The notes under the pieces: generated by a model
Database searches by the model: none
Told to the model about the DNA's origin: nothing
The model's input: the letters and a program-made list of their open reading frames with translations, nothing else
Part shown: positions 21,529-29,916 of the stretch, piece by piece
Layout of the letters: every line of letters starts with the position of its first letter
Position numbering within the stretch: position 1 is the stretch's first letter
NCBI GenBank assembly: GCA_003209165.1
Contig: QCSL01000001.1
Coordinates: 1-64,000 of the forward strand
Length of the DNA: 64,000 nt
Direction of reading: 5' to 3'
Source of the DNA: Synechococcus sp. AG-670-B23
Lineage (GTDB): Bacteria; Cyanobacteriota; Cyanobacteriia; PCC-6307; Cyanobiaceae
Made by a program: the position numbers and the translations under genes

Positions 21529-21801
21529 ATGTCCATTGCCGGACCAGATGGTGTTGATGCCGCCATCAAAGCGGGCATCGATCTCGATGGGAGTCCAATC
21601 CCCGAAGCGATGCTCGCTCTCTACAACCACGCGATGGATCTGGAAAGTCAGCGTGCTCGCAGTGGTGTTCTGAAGTCGATGCGCAACCGGGTGGTCAAGA
21701 CCGGAGCCAAGCATTTCGACTATCAGACGCTCAATCAAAGGCTCCAAGAGGCCGGATGGGATGGTCTGAAGGAGAAGGAGATCGCTTTCTTCTACGGATG
21801 A
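21529..21801 (+). CDS. Small conserved hypothetical protein
   Basis: MSIAGPDGVDAAIKAGIDLDGSPIPEAMLALYNHAMDLESQRARSGV; good composition. Confidence 0.65.
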   Translation: MSIAGPDGVDAAIKAGIDLDGSPIPEAMLALYNHAMDLESQRARSGVLKSMRNRVVKTGAKHFDYQTLNQRLQEAGWDGLKEKEIAFFYG

Positions 21802-21834
21802 TTTCCTGTTTACGAGAAACAGCCTCTGCCGGAC

Positions 21835-22065
21835 TCAGTCCTGGCAGAGCTTCTCCATCGTGTCGATCACTTCCTGTTGGAACGACTCGAGGGCGCTGGA
21901 CTCGCTCAGATCCAGACCTTCGCCAGCGGCGTTCTGGGCCAGGTCCTGAAAATGAAAGGCTCCCTCTCCATTGGCAAGGAACTCGATCGCTGAGCTTTCG
22001 CCGCTCTCGCGAAACGCATCGCAGAGCGCCAGAAACGCAGCGTCTTCAGTGAACTCCCAATCCAT
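21835..22065 (-). CDS. Small acidic hypothetical protein
   Basis: 76 aa MDWEFTEDAAFLALCDAFRESGESSAIEFLANGEGAFHFQDLAQ; fits the gap between genes. Confidence 0.55.
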   Translation of the reverse strand: MDWEFTEDAAFLALCDAFRESGESSAIEFLANGEGAFHFQDLAQNAAGEGLDLSESSALESFQQEVIDTMEKLCQD

Positions 22066-22176
22066 CGAGTGGACATGACTGAATGACCTTTAACCCGCTC
22101 CCCTAGGGGTTCGTCAACCGTCTGAGGTCAAAATGTGCCAATCCTTGGGCAGACTCACCTTCAATTCAGCGCTCAG

Positions 22177-22572
22177 ATGTCCAGCAGTAGCCCCGAATTT
22201 CCACCGGCTAGGAACGTTCTTGGCGACCCACTGCAAAGTTGCAGTTGTGAGCCGATGACGGGTTGGTACCGCAATGGTCTCTGCCAAACCGATCCAACTG
22301 ATCTCGGCCAGCACAGCATCTGCTGCGTGATGACCGATCAGTTTCTCAGTTACAGCAAGGCCCAGGGCAATGACCTGATGACGCCTATACCGGCGTTTCA
22401 GTTTCCGGGCTTGAAACCAGGGGACCACTGGTGTATCTGTGCGCCGCGCTGGAAGCAGGCCTACGAGGATGGCGTTGCACCGCTGGTGCGGTTGGAAGCG
22501 ACGGAAGACACGGCTCTGACCGTGGTCAGCCTTGAACAGTTGAAGCAACACTCTCACCAATCGATCGACTGA
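22177..22572 (+). CDS. DUF2237 family protein
   Basis: ARNVLGDPLQSCSCEPMTGWYRNGLCQTDPTDLGQHSICCVMTDQFLSYSKAQGNDLMTP...GDHWCICAPRW. Confidence 0.9.
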   Translation: MSSSSPEFPPARNVLGDPLQSCSCEPMTGWYRNGLCQTDPTDLGQHSICCVMTDQFLSYSKAQGNDLMTPIPAFQFPGLKPGDHWCICAPRWKQAYEDGVAPLVRLEATEDTALTVVSLEQLKQHSHQSID

Positions 22573-23282
22573 CCGTCCCAGGCGAGGAAGGCTCCTGACT
22601 GGTCTGGGGTTTGTTCCAGCAAAACCTCAACCAACTGCCGGGCGGCCCGTTTTGGAGAGAACAGCTTGTCCGGTGCCACAAAGCTCTGGAAAGGTCGAGA
22701 CAGGTTTGTGTCTGTTGTACCGGGATGCAACAGGCTCACGGTCGCCATGGGCCAGCGGCGGGCCCATTCGATGCTCAGGGAGCGCAGCAGCTGGTTCTGA
22801 GCTGCCTTGGCCGCTCTGTAGCCATACCAGCCCCCTGTGCGGTTATCGCCAATGCTGCCCACCCGAGCGCTCAGGCTGGCGAAATGGAAAGGTTGATCAC
22901 GCACCAGCAGAGGTTCGATCGCTTTGGCCAGGAGGATCGGAGCAATGGCATTGATGCCGAATTGCTGCTCCAACGGGGAACGCTCGACCTGTTGAAGACG
23001 TTTTTCCGGTTGAAGCTCAGGCCCATGCAGGCGGCCTGTGCAGTTGAAGACCAAACGCAGGGGCAGCCCCTCGGCACGCAGGCTCGAGCTCAGTTGATTG
23101 AGATCAGTGTCGTTCTCAATGTCCAACTGCAGTGAGGATGCCGGCGGTCCATGACGTCCTGCTGTCAGAACGTTCAAGTCAGGGCAGGTCCGCTCTAGTT
23201 CCGCTGCGACCGCTGATCCGATCCCGCCGGGGCCAACCACCAGCGCCAAGCCAACCCAAGTGGTTGAGGCTGCTTCAACCAT
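22554..23282 (-). CDS. Short-chain dehydrogenase/reductase family protein (C-factor-like)
   Basis: ALVVGPGGIGSAVAAEL nucleotide-binding motif, YGYRAAKAAQNQLLRSLSIEW. Confidence 0.85.
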   Translation of the reverse strand: MVEAASTTWVGLALVVGPGGIGSAVAAELERTCPDLNVLTAGRHGPPASSLQLDIENDTDLNQLSSSLRAEGLPLRLVFNCTGRLHGPELQPEKRLQQVERSPLEQQFGINAIAPILLAKAIEPLLVRDQPFHFASLSARVGSIGDNRTGGWYGYRAAKAAQNQLLRSLSIEWARRWPMATVSLLHPGTTDTNLSRPFQSFVAPDKLFSPKRAARQLVEVLLEQTPDQSGAFLAWDGQSIDW

Positions 23283-23611
23283 GTGATCTTGCTGCTGAGT
23301 GGAGATCGTCTAACGGAAATCAGGCATCATCGGCCGCAAGTTCTGCTGAGCAGTTCTGTTGCCGCTTCACCATCACGTCTGGCCCTCTGCAGTGCTTGGA
23401 AGCCTGCTCAGGGCAGCCTTGATTGGCTGGTTGGCTCGGCCGCTCGGCCATTCCCACAACGGCTTGAAAAGCCCCCTTTCAGCCTGCTTGTGCTGATCGC
23501 GACCGATTCAACCGTTGGCTCCACTGCACCATCCGCGAACGACCCCTTGCAGCGGGCTGAGAACTTGGTTCTTAAGGCACGACCTGTTGCAAATCACGTG
23601 CCTCTGGAGAT

Positions 23612-24269
23612 TTGCGTCGGTTTAGTCAGCAGAGAGCTGTCACAGCCTTTTGGCCTGGTCGCAAGGTGCTTTGTCCCAACGAGCAAGGCTTTGTGATCCC
23701 TACTCAGCAGCTTGGCACCAGGATCGCTTCATTAAACCAACAGGAGATTCACTGCTCCGTCGGGCCTGTTCAGATCAACCAGACGTATCTGGAGGATGTT
23801 TCGCTGCTCAAAAACCAGCGTGATTGGTTTCCCGTGATCTCCCTTGATCTGGAAACTTATGTTGCCTCGGTGTTTGTGGCTGAAATGCCCAGCCAGTTGC
23901 ATCAGGAAGCTTTGAAGGCGCAAGCCGTTGCAGCACGCTCCTATGCGATTGCGCATCTCGCAAGACCAGCAACGGGGCCTACCACCTGGGTGATACAGCC
24001 CATTGGCAGGTGTTCGCTGGGGAGACATGCACCACCTCGGCCAGTCGATCAGCCACGTGGGAGACCTGTGGGATCATCCTCAGTTACGGCGGTGGCATTG
24101 TGGACACCTCGTACACCTCGAACGCGCAAGTCAGTGCTGAAGCTCACGGCCACCTCGGCGCCAGCATGAGTCAAACCGGGGCTCAGCACCTTGACTTCCC
24201 TTCAATGCCATCCTCGGCAGGTACTACGCAGGAGTTTCGCTGGCAAGGTTGAAATGGCATGACCAGTGA
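23612..24269 (+). pseudogene. Degraded SpoIID/LytB domain protein, at least two frameshifts; 5' end unclear and may extend to about 23283
   Basis: Three consecutive frames join to VISLDLETYVASVFVAEMPSQLHQEALKAQAVAARSYAIAHLARPA / AYHLGDTAHWQVFAG...GIILSYGGGIVDTSYTSNAQVSAEAHGHLGASMSQTGAQHL / FNAILGRYYAGVSLARLKWHDQ*. Confidence 0.85.
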
Positions 24270-25104
24270 TCTGCTTCGCAAAGCGACGGAAGTCGCGGTT
24301 GCAGCGACAGCATCCGGAGCTCTTGTTCCGCTCGAAACTTCGCTAGACCACCTGAGGAGCAATGGAGGAGGTCGTTTCGAACTGCGGCATCTCCTTAGTG
24401 CGACACCAAAACACTTGCGCGCCGAAGGCCCCAAGCCGAATCCATTTCTCCCCTGGGATCGACGTCTGGAGGTTGAGCAGATCGGCGACTCCCACGTCGT
24501 GATCCTGAACAAATTTCCCGTTCAGGCGGGCCACATGCTGCTGATCACCCAGGCCTGGCAGCCACAGACCGGTTGGTTGTCTATCGACGATTGGTGTGCA
24601 CTCGCGCAAGTCAATGCGACAACCACAGGACTCTGGTTCTTCAACAGTGGTCCTGATGCGGGTGCTAGTCAGCCACACCGGCATCTGCAGTTATTGCCCC
24701 GGGGAGCTTTGGAACCCATCTGTGCAAGACAGGATTGGTTCCAAAGCTGTGCCGAAGGCACAACCGATCTGCCGGGAGACCCTCTCTTGCACAGCTGTCG
24801 AGTTGTGCCAATGAACCCAAACCCGAATGGTGAAGTGCTCCACCAGATCTACTTGTCTCTGGCTCGAGACCTTGAGCTGGGGACCCCCGCGCATGACGGC
24901 CGTCCCCGGGGGGCTTACAACCTTTTGCTCTCGCGGGATTGGATGGCCATAGTTCGACGCCGAATGGAAGGAATCCGTGGTTTTAGCGTCAATGCTCTCG
25001 GTTTCGCCGGTTCCTTGCTGAGTACCGAGGCATCCGATCGCGCATGGATTGAGCGGTCAGGGCCAGAAGCACTGCTTCACGCGGTTGTAGAACCTGTTGG
25101 TTAA
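24259..25104 (+). CDS. ATP adenylyltransferase (Ap4A phosphorylase-like, HIT superfamily)
   Basis: NKFPVQAGHMLLITQAW...FFNSGPDAGASQPHRHLQLLPR. Confidence 0.88.
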   Translation: MTSDLLRKATEVAVAATASGALVPLETSLDHLRSNGGGRFELRHLLSATPKHLRAEGPKPNPFLPWDRRLEVEQIGDSHVVILNKFPVQAGHMLLITQAWQPQTGWLSIDDWCALAQVNATTTGLWFFNSGPDAGASQPHRHLQLLPRGALEPICARQDWFQSCAEGTTDLPGDPLLHSCRVVPMNPNPNGEVLHQIYLSLARDLELGTPAHDGRPRGAYNLLLSRDWMAIVRRRMEGIRGFSVNALGFAGSLLSTEASDRAWIERSGPEALLHAVVEPVG

Positions 25105-25119
25105 GCGGTGAGACATCGC

Positions 25120-25593
25120 TCAAGCCTGGGGCTTGGCTTTCTCCAACTGACCGATGATGAAATCCCGGTATTCGGAAGCCAGGTCATGGAATCCCTGTTC
25201 GATCAAACCGGCAATCACGTCAACGGCATCGTCTTCGCATTCGGGGATCAGCATGACCCCGCGTTTCCGGCCAAGAATCATTTCCTGAATGATCGGTTGC
25301 ATCTTTCTAGGCACGCCTGATGGTTCCTCAAGGACTTCCTGGGCAGGGATAAAGCGTGCACGGTGCTGATCATCGGAATTGATCTGTGCGATGAAGCAAT
25401 ACTGAGTTGCGTTGATCTCAACCAATCCCCTGAATTCAGAGATCTCTTCTGTGGCGTCAACACAGCAGAAGTTGTTGCTCTGGGATGGAGGTTCGCCATC
25501 AAAACCACGAATCCTGGAGATCGATGCGGTGGAATCGAACGACTCTTGACCCAGACGATTCACCAACGTCTCGCAGAAGGCTCGCTTATCCAA
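25120..25593 (-). CDS. Conserved hypothetical protein
   Basis: 157 aa ORF with good composition, no overlap with another gene. Confidence 0.65.
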   Translation of the reverse strand: MDKRAFCETLVNRLGQESFDSTASISRIRGFDGEPPSQSNNFCCVDATEEISEFRGLVEINATQYCFIAQINSDDQHRARFIPAQEVLEEPSGVPRKMQPIIQEMILGRKRGVMLIPECEDDAVDVIAGLIEQGFHDLASEYRDFIIGQLEKAKPQA

Positions 25594-25749
25594 GACAACA
25601 GCGTTGCAATAAGCATTAGACCCCTTTCCAGTGCCCAGCTATGTAGCGATAGGCACAGCTTCTTTATGGGTCCGAACAGTGCCGTGTTTGCACGGATGTC
25701 ATGGCGTGGCACGCACTGCTATCGCTGAAAAGCAACTGAAATCCATTCA

Positions 25750-26413
25750 TTGAACAAACACTGCATCTTGCGTCGGAACCGTCAGATCCAGGACAATCTG
25801 CAATTGGTTCGCCCCTTTGAACGTCATTACGACTAACAAACAGGCCTAGAGACTGACGACCACCTCCAAGTGAGTTCTCTGGGCTTGTTCAAGGCTTGCA
25901 AGAGCTATGACTCTCAGCGGGGAGTGGAATTACAAATTTCGCCAAGGCAGATATTCGGGGAGCCATTCTTAATTTTCTTCGCGACAAGTCAATTTGATTC
26001 GTCTCCCCCGGGCCGTTGAGGAACAGGCCATGCGGGTAATGCGCAAGCGGCAAGGTTCTTTACTGAATCCCTCGGATGCGCTGGTGGTTCACCAATACCG
26101 CAGCAAGCAGCACTCGGTGGAATTCAACGATGATCTGGTGGAAGGGACACCTGAAGGAATCGAGCTTGTCGAGCGTTCAGATGCCTGGAGCTGGGTGAGG
26201 AGGATGTTCTGGAGTCTTGAGGACGATCAACGTGCCCTGCAGATGGTCGTCATCGTGGGAATGAGCCTGAGGCAAGCGGCGCAACACATTGGTGTTTGAG
26301 TCATGACTGTTAGACGGCCCGTTAAACGTGGCCTGAACAGCCTCGCTGAGTGGTTGAAGATGGTCAGTTGGATGCCTAAGCATCCCGCTCCATCTGCTCT
26401 TGAAGTGTTTTGA
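25750..26413 (+). pseudogene. Degraded alternative sigma-70 family factor: regions 2, 3 and 4 recognisable across two frameshifts and two in-frame stops
   Basis: Joined reading: RRNRQIQDNLQLVRPFERHYD*QTGLETDDHLQVSSLGLFKACKSYDSQRGVE / TNFAKADIRGAILNFLRDKS / LIRLPRAVEEQAMRVMRKRQ...LEDDQRALQMVVIVGMSLRQAAQHIGV*VMTVRRPVKRGLNSLAEWL. Confidence 0.88.
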
Positions 26414-26567
26414 TGGCGGCGTTGAGGGCCGACAGCTGTCGTTCGGCTCCATCACGCCAAAACCGCAGCATGGACAGCTTCCGGTCCTGATGCTGGCGGC
26501 GAAGAGTTGAGTGATCCGTGTTGGTGCTGAAGCAGAAGGGAGGAAGCATGCCAACAAATGCAATCAC
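26376..26567 (-). CDS. Small conserved hypothetical protein
   Basis: LRRQHQDRKLSMLRFWRDGAERQLSALNAAIKTLQEQMERDA amphipathic/helical character; start uncertain. Confidence 0.5.
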   Translation of the reverse strand: MIAFVGMLPPFCFSTNTDHSTLRRQHQDRKLSMLRFWRDGAERQLSALNAAIKTLQEQMERDA

Positions 26568-26702
26568 GTGAATCCTGACGGATTTTCAAGCGTGGTGCGA
26601 CTCTGCAATCACTTGGCTGTGACAGAAGGTTTAACTACGGTGTGGGTTCACCCCTCTCACCGTGGTGTCGATGTTCTTTCGAACACCACAACACCAAGCC
26701 GC

Positions 26703-28214
26703 ATGAGTCTCAGGCGAGTCCCAGTACTGGTCTTGACCTGCGTCTCGCTTGCGGGACTTGAATTTGGACTGCAGTGCCGCGCTGGGGCGTATGTGGCCTT
26801 GATGGCAGGTCAACGCGCACGCCCCCTCAACGGAACGTTCAATAACGTCCCGGTTTTGCATTCAAATCAACCTGAGATCGTCACTGGGCCTGGAATCCTG
26901 GTGAACACCGCTTCGGGTTCGGCTGTCGCCACCGAGTCCAACCAGCCGCTGCGAAACGCCACCTACACCTTCGATGGTGAGTTCGGCGTTCATATGCACC
27001 ACAAGTACTACCCCCAAGACCAGTCCATGCTCGGGGGACGTCGATCCAGAGGCTTGATGACCCTGGCCCTGATTGCGACGAATCCAGGATCGACGCCAAT
27101 CACGCTGTATTTCGACCGTGGTTCGGTCAAAAACAGTTTTGAAGCGCCTTATCACCCGAATCGCTTGATGGGGGTCAAGCCCCTGGGCAAGCGGCCCTGG
27201 AACACTGGGCCGGGAGATGCGACTGCCGTTCAACTGCTTCGCGGAGAACTGGACCGCAAGTTGCCTGAACGAGTGGTGATCCCGCCTGGAGGACGAAGCG
27301 TTGTAGTACGCACTGTGCTTCCTGCCCGTGGCATTGCCAACGGCCTTTTGAGGGGACGCAGCAATGGTCCTTTCACGATGGCTGTTGTTGCTGCTGAACA
27401 ATCAGCACAGGATTTTGATCTCTTTGCAGTACTGCAATCAGGGCGTCTGGCACCTGGGCGGATTTACTTGAATCGAATTCAGGAGATTCAGTTGGGTCGC
27501 GTCTTCTCCCGTGTGGCCGGCGTTGCCCTTGGCGACGCCTACAAGGCTGAGATCAGCCATGACCTCAATCAGGGGCCATTGCATGTACCCCTCACCAGTA
27601 CGAAGCGGCATCATTTCGGCACCAGCGATGTTCAGGTCAATCCATTGACCACACGGATGGTCGATTCCGCTCTGAACAATGTCGGCACCTACGGGGTGCG
27701 CTACGACGTGTCGCTCAATCTTTCTGGTGCAGGACCCCATCAATTGGTGCTCAGTCACCCAGTTGTCTCTGGAAAGAAAACATTTACGGCCTTTCGAGGG
27801 TCCCTGCAAATTGTTCAGGATCGAACCCTCCAAGAGGTTCACGTGGGCATGCGCTCTGGGGAGAGCCTGGCTTTGGCGGATCTGAACCTGGCTCCTGGCG
27901 CCAGCAAAGCGGTCAGGGTGAGTCTGGTCTACCCAGCCGATGCCACCCCAGGCCATCTCCTCAGTGTTGTTCCCGATCAGCAATTAGCCATGATTCACCG
28001 CCGCCAGCAACAGCAGCGAAACGCCAAGTTAAAAATTGCGGACAACAAATCACGGAAGGTGGGACCGAAGACCGCGCCCCCTCCCCCTGAAAGGCAGCCC
28101 ATTGTTGTCAAGCCTGCTCCTTTAATCCCTGCAGTGGTTCCCGTCACCACTCCGCGTTACGGCGATTTAATTCGATCTCAACAGCAATGGTTGCTGCAGC
28201 TTCAGGGTCGATAA
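26703..28214 (+). CDS. DUF3370 family secreted protein
   Basis: RARPLNGTFNNVPVLHSNQPEIVTGPGILVNT...FDGEFGVHMHHKYYPQD; N-terminal signal-like segment; ORF-track start at 26511 is probably too early. Confidence 0.85.
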   Translation: MSLRRVPVLVLTCVSLAGLEFGLQCRAGAYVALMAGQRARPLNGTFNNVPVLHSNQPEIVTGPGILVNTASGSAVATESNQPLRNATYTFDGEFGVHMHHKYYPQDQSMLGGRRSRGLMTLALIATNPGSTPITLYFDRGSVKNSFEAPYHPNRLMGVKPLGKRPWNTGPGDATAVQLLRGELDRKLPERVVIPPGGRSVVVRTVLPARGIANGLLRGRSNGPFTMAVVAAEQSAQDFDLFAVLQSGRLAPGRIYLNRIQEIQLGRVFSRVAGVALGDAYKAEISHDLNQGPLHVPLTSTKRHHFGTSDVQVNPLTTRMVDSALNNVGTYGVRYDVSLNLSGAGPHQLVLSHPVVSGKKTFTAFRGSLQIVQDRTLQEVHVGMRSGESLALADLNLAPGASKAVRVSLVYPADATPGHLLSVVPDQQLAMIHRRQQQQRNAKLKIADNKSRKVGPKTAPPPPERQPIVVKPAPLIPAVVPVTTPRYGDLIRSQQQWLLQLQGR

Positions 28215-28238
28215 CCTTCCTTAAGGTGGATTGAACTT

Positions 28239-29237
28239 TTGAGCGGCGAGGACTCAAAACGTCAACGCATCTCAGTCGAGATGTCAGAGCCCATGGTCGA
28301 GTTGATTGACCAGCTCAAGGGTGAATACGGCGCACGTTCCCGTGGTCGTGTACTCGAAATGCTGCTGCAGTATCTGCTCGAGCCCGGCGAGACATCGTCG
28401 GATCCTGAGGTCACAACGGTCCTGGACAATGCAGAACCAACTGCGCCCAACAGTTCCGATGAAGTCACCAGTCTCGTTCTGATTTCAAAGGGCAGACAGC
28501 ATCAAAGTGACGAAGAAACCCCAACATCTGCATCTAGCATCTCTTCAAGTGGATCTTCTGGCATTGACCTTCCTGGGTTCGTAAGCAAGCGCACCAGTCA
28601 GCTCAAGGCAAGCCTCCGTTCTTCGCAGCTAAGGGATTCCACTCAAAACGATCCCCTTGTCTCAACGGTGGATCCTGCTGATTTACGTGATGCCATTGCT
28701 GCAGCCGAAGAGCACTGGAGATCCTTGTATGGCCAACCACCGGGACCAACAGTGATCGAAGCCGCGATGACCTGGCTGGCACGTGATGTTTGGTCCAGCA
28801 CGGATGCCAGTGATGGGCGTCCATTCACATGGTCTGCGGCTAATGCAGCCGTTGAGACGCTCTGTGCCACCTGGGAGTCCCGCGACCCATCCCTTGGGCG
28901 GGTGATGGTAGTGGCCGGAGCGCTCGAGGACCCCTTTGCCACGTCATCTTTGGCGGAACGCATGCCGACGTTGATCCGTCGCTTTGTGAACCGTTTCCGT
29001 CGCAGCCGTCAGGTGACGTCCTTTGAAACCCTGGAATCCACGATGACGGTCCATGGGGCTCTCAAGCTGTTGGGATTGTCCACGCAAGCGGGGACCTCGG
29101 TCACCCTGAGCTCCATTCGTGAGGCTTACAAGCAACGGGCCCTTGAAGAACATCCCGATGCAGGTGGTTGCACCGATGTGATGCGCCGACTAAATGAGGC
29201 CTATCGACTGCTGCGCGAGCTGTATCGAAATCGGTGA
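28239..29237 (+). CDS. Protein with N-terminal ribbon-helix-helix-like segment and C-terminal J-domain
   Basis: ISVEMSEPMVELIDQLKGEYGARSRGRVLEMLLQYLL (RHH-like); LSSIREAYKQRALEEHPDAGGCTDVMRRLNEAYRLLREL (J-domain with HPD); TTG start. Confidence 0.75.
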   Translation: MSGEDSKRQRISVEMSEPMVELIDQLKGEYGARSRGRVLEMLLQYLLEPGETSSDPEVTTVLDNAEPTAPNSSDEVTSLVLISKGRQHQSDEETPTSASSISSSGSSGIDLPGFVSKRTSQLKASLRSSQLRDSTQNDPLVSTVDPADLRDAIAAAEEHWRSLYGQPPGPTVIEAAMTWLARDVWSSTDASDGRPFTWSAANAAVETLCATWESRDPSLGRVMVVAGALEDPFATSSLAERMPTLIRRFVNRFRRSRQVTSFETLESTMTVHGALKLLGLSTQAGTSVTLSSIREAYKQRALEEHPDAGGCTDVMRRLNEAYRLLRELYRNR

Positions 29238-29267
29238 AACATATGTCCCATCTAAGTCCCAATATTG

Positions 29268-29282
29268 GACTCAAATTGAGTC
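29268..29282. repeat. Palindrome GACTCA-AAT-TGAGTC
   Basis: 6-bp perfect inverted half-sites read directly. Confidence 0.7.
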
Positions 29283-29335
29283 GCTTATAAGACGCTCGCT
29301 TTACACTCTGTACTCCGTTCCATGGCTGCAAACAA

Positions 29336-29820
29336 TCAACCAAGCGCTGAGGTACAGCATGGCCATAGAGCCTTATAAGGCCAAAGATCGGTGGAGTTGT
29401 TCACCTCTAAGCCAATGGGCTTTTTGAACGCTGCGTAAAGCAGGCCCACAACAATCACGTTCGAGAGGTTGTTCTCCCTGCAGTCTATTCACCGAGCGGA
29501 AGCTGATGTGCTGTTCTGCGCCACCTTTAAGAATTGGATCCAGGTTTGAGATCACCAGTTCATAAATTCCGAAGCCAAAGATGAGCAGCAATGCCGATCA
29601 CGAAGTAATCAACTCTCACCAACATCTGTGCGATCGTCTTTGCCGCAATGCTCTTGCCTTCGAAAGGCATGCGAATGATCAGGAAGAAAGGCGTTGAAGA
29701 CTTCAATCGCCCCAATCACGAAGCAGCCGACGCTCCCCAGCAAGCTCAAGCTCAGCAGCACTGGAACAATGCTGTTCAACCGGATTTGCAGGTCAGTCGC
29801 TCAAACCGTCGTTCATCCAT
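29336..29820 (-). pseudogene. Degraded UPF0114/YqhA-like membrane protein, multiple frameshifts
   Basis: Minus-strand frames join to MDERRFERLTCK / LNSIVPVLLSLSLLGSVGCFVIGAIEVFNAFL / PFEGKSIAAKTIAQMLVRVDYFVIGIA / LLIFGFGIYELVISNLDPILKGGAEQHISFRSVNRLQ / NNLSNVIVVGLLYAAFKKPIGLEVNNSTDLWPYKALW. Confidence 0.82.
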
Positions 29821-29889
29821 CGCGCGGCCTGCCCACTCACATCAACGCCTAGCAATTAATCTCTGAGTGCGTTTACTAGTCTTACTAGA

Positions 29890-29916
29890 GACTCAAAAAG
29901 AGGCTCTTGATGAGTC
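29890..29916. repeat. Imperfect palindrome GACTCAaaAAGAGgCTCTTgaTGAGTC
   Basis: Symmetric inverted repeat read directly; shares half-sites with 29268-29282. Confidence 0.65.

Noticed and set aside
22100-22109. CCCCTAGGGG palindrome
   Set aside because: Short isolated 10-bp palindrome with no further context; could be chance.
23283-23696. 137 aa ORF upstream of the SpoIID-like pseudogene
   Set aside because: Possibly the decayed N-terminal part of that gene, but I could not recognise conserved sequence in it, so not called as a CDS.
29194-29427. 77 aa plus-strand ORF after the RHH-J gene
   Set aside because: Overlaps the RHH-J 3' end and pseudogene remnants; no plausible start or domain.
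29648-29866. 72 aa plus-strand ORF
   Set aside because: Antisense to the UPF0114-like pseudogene; composition not protein-like.
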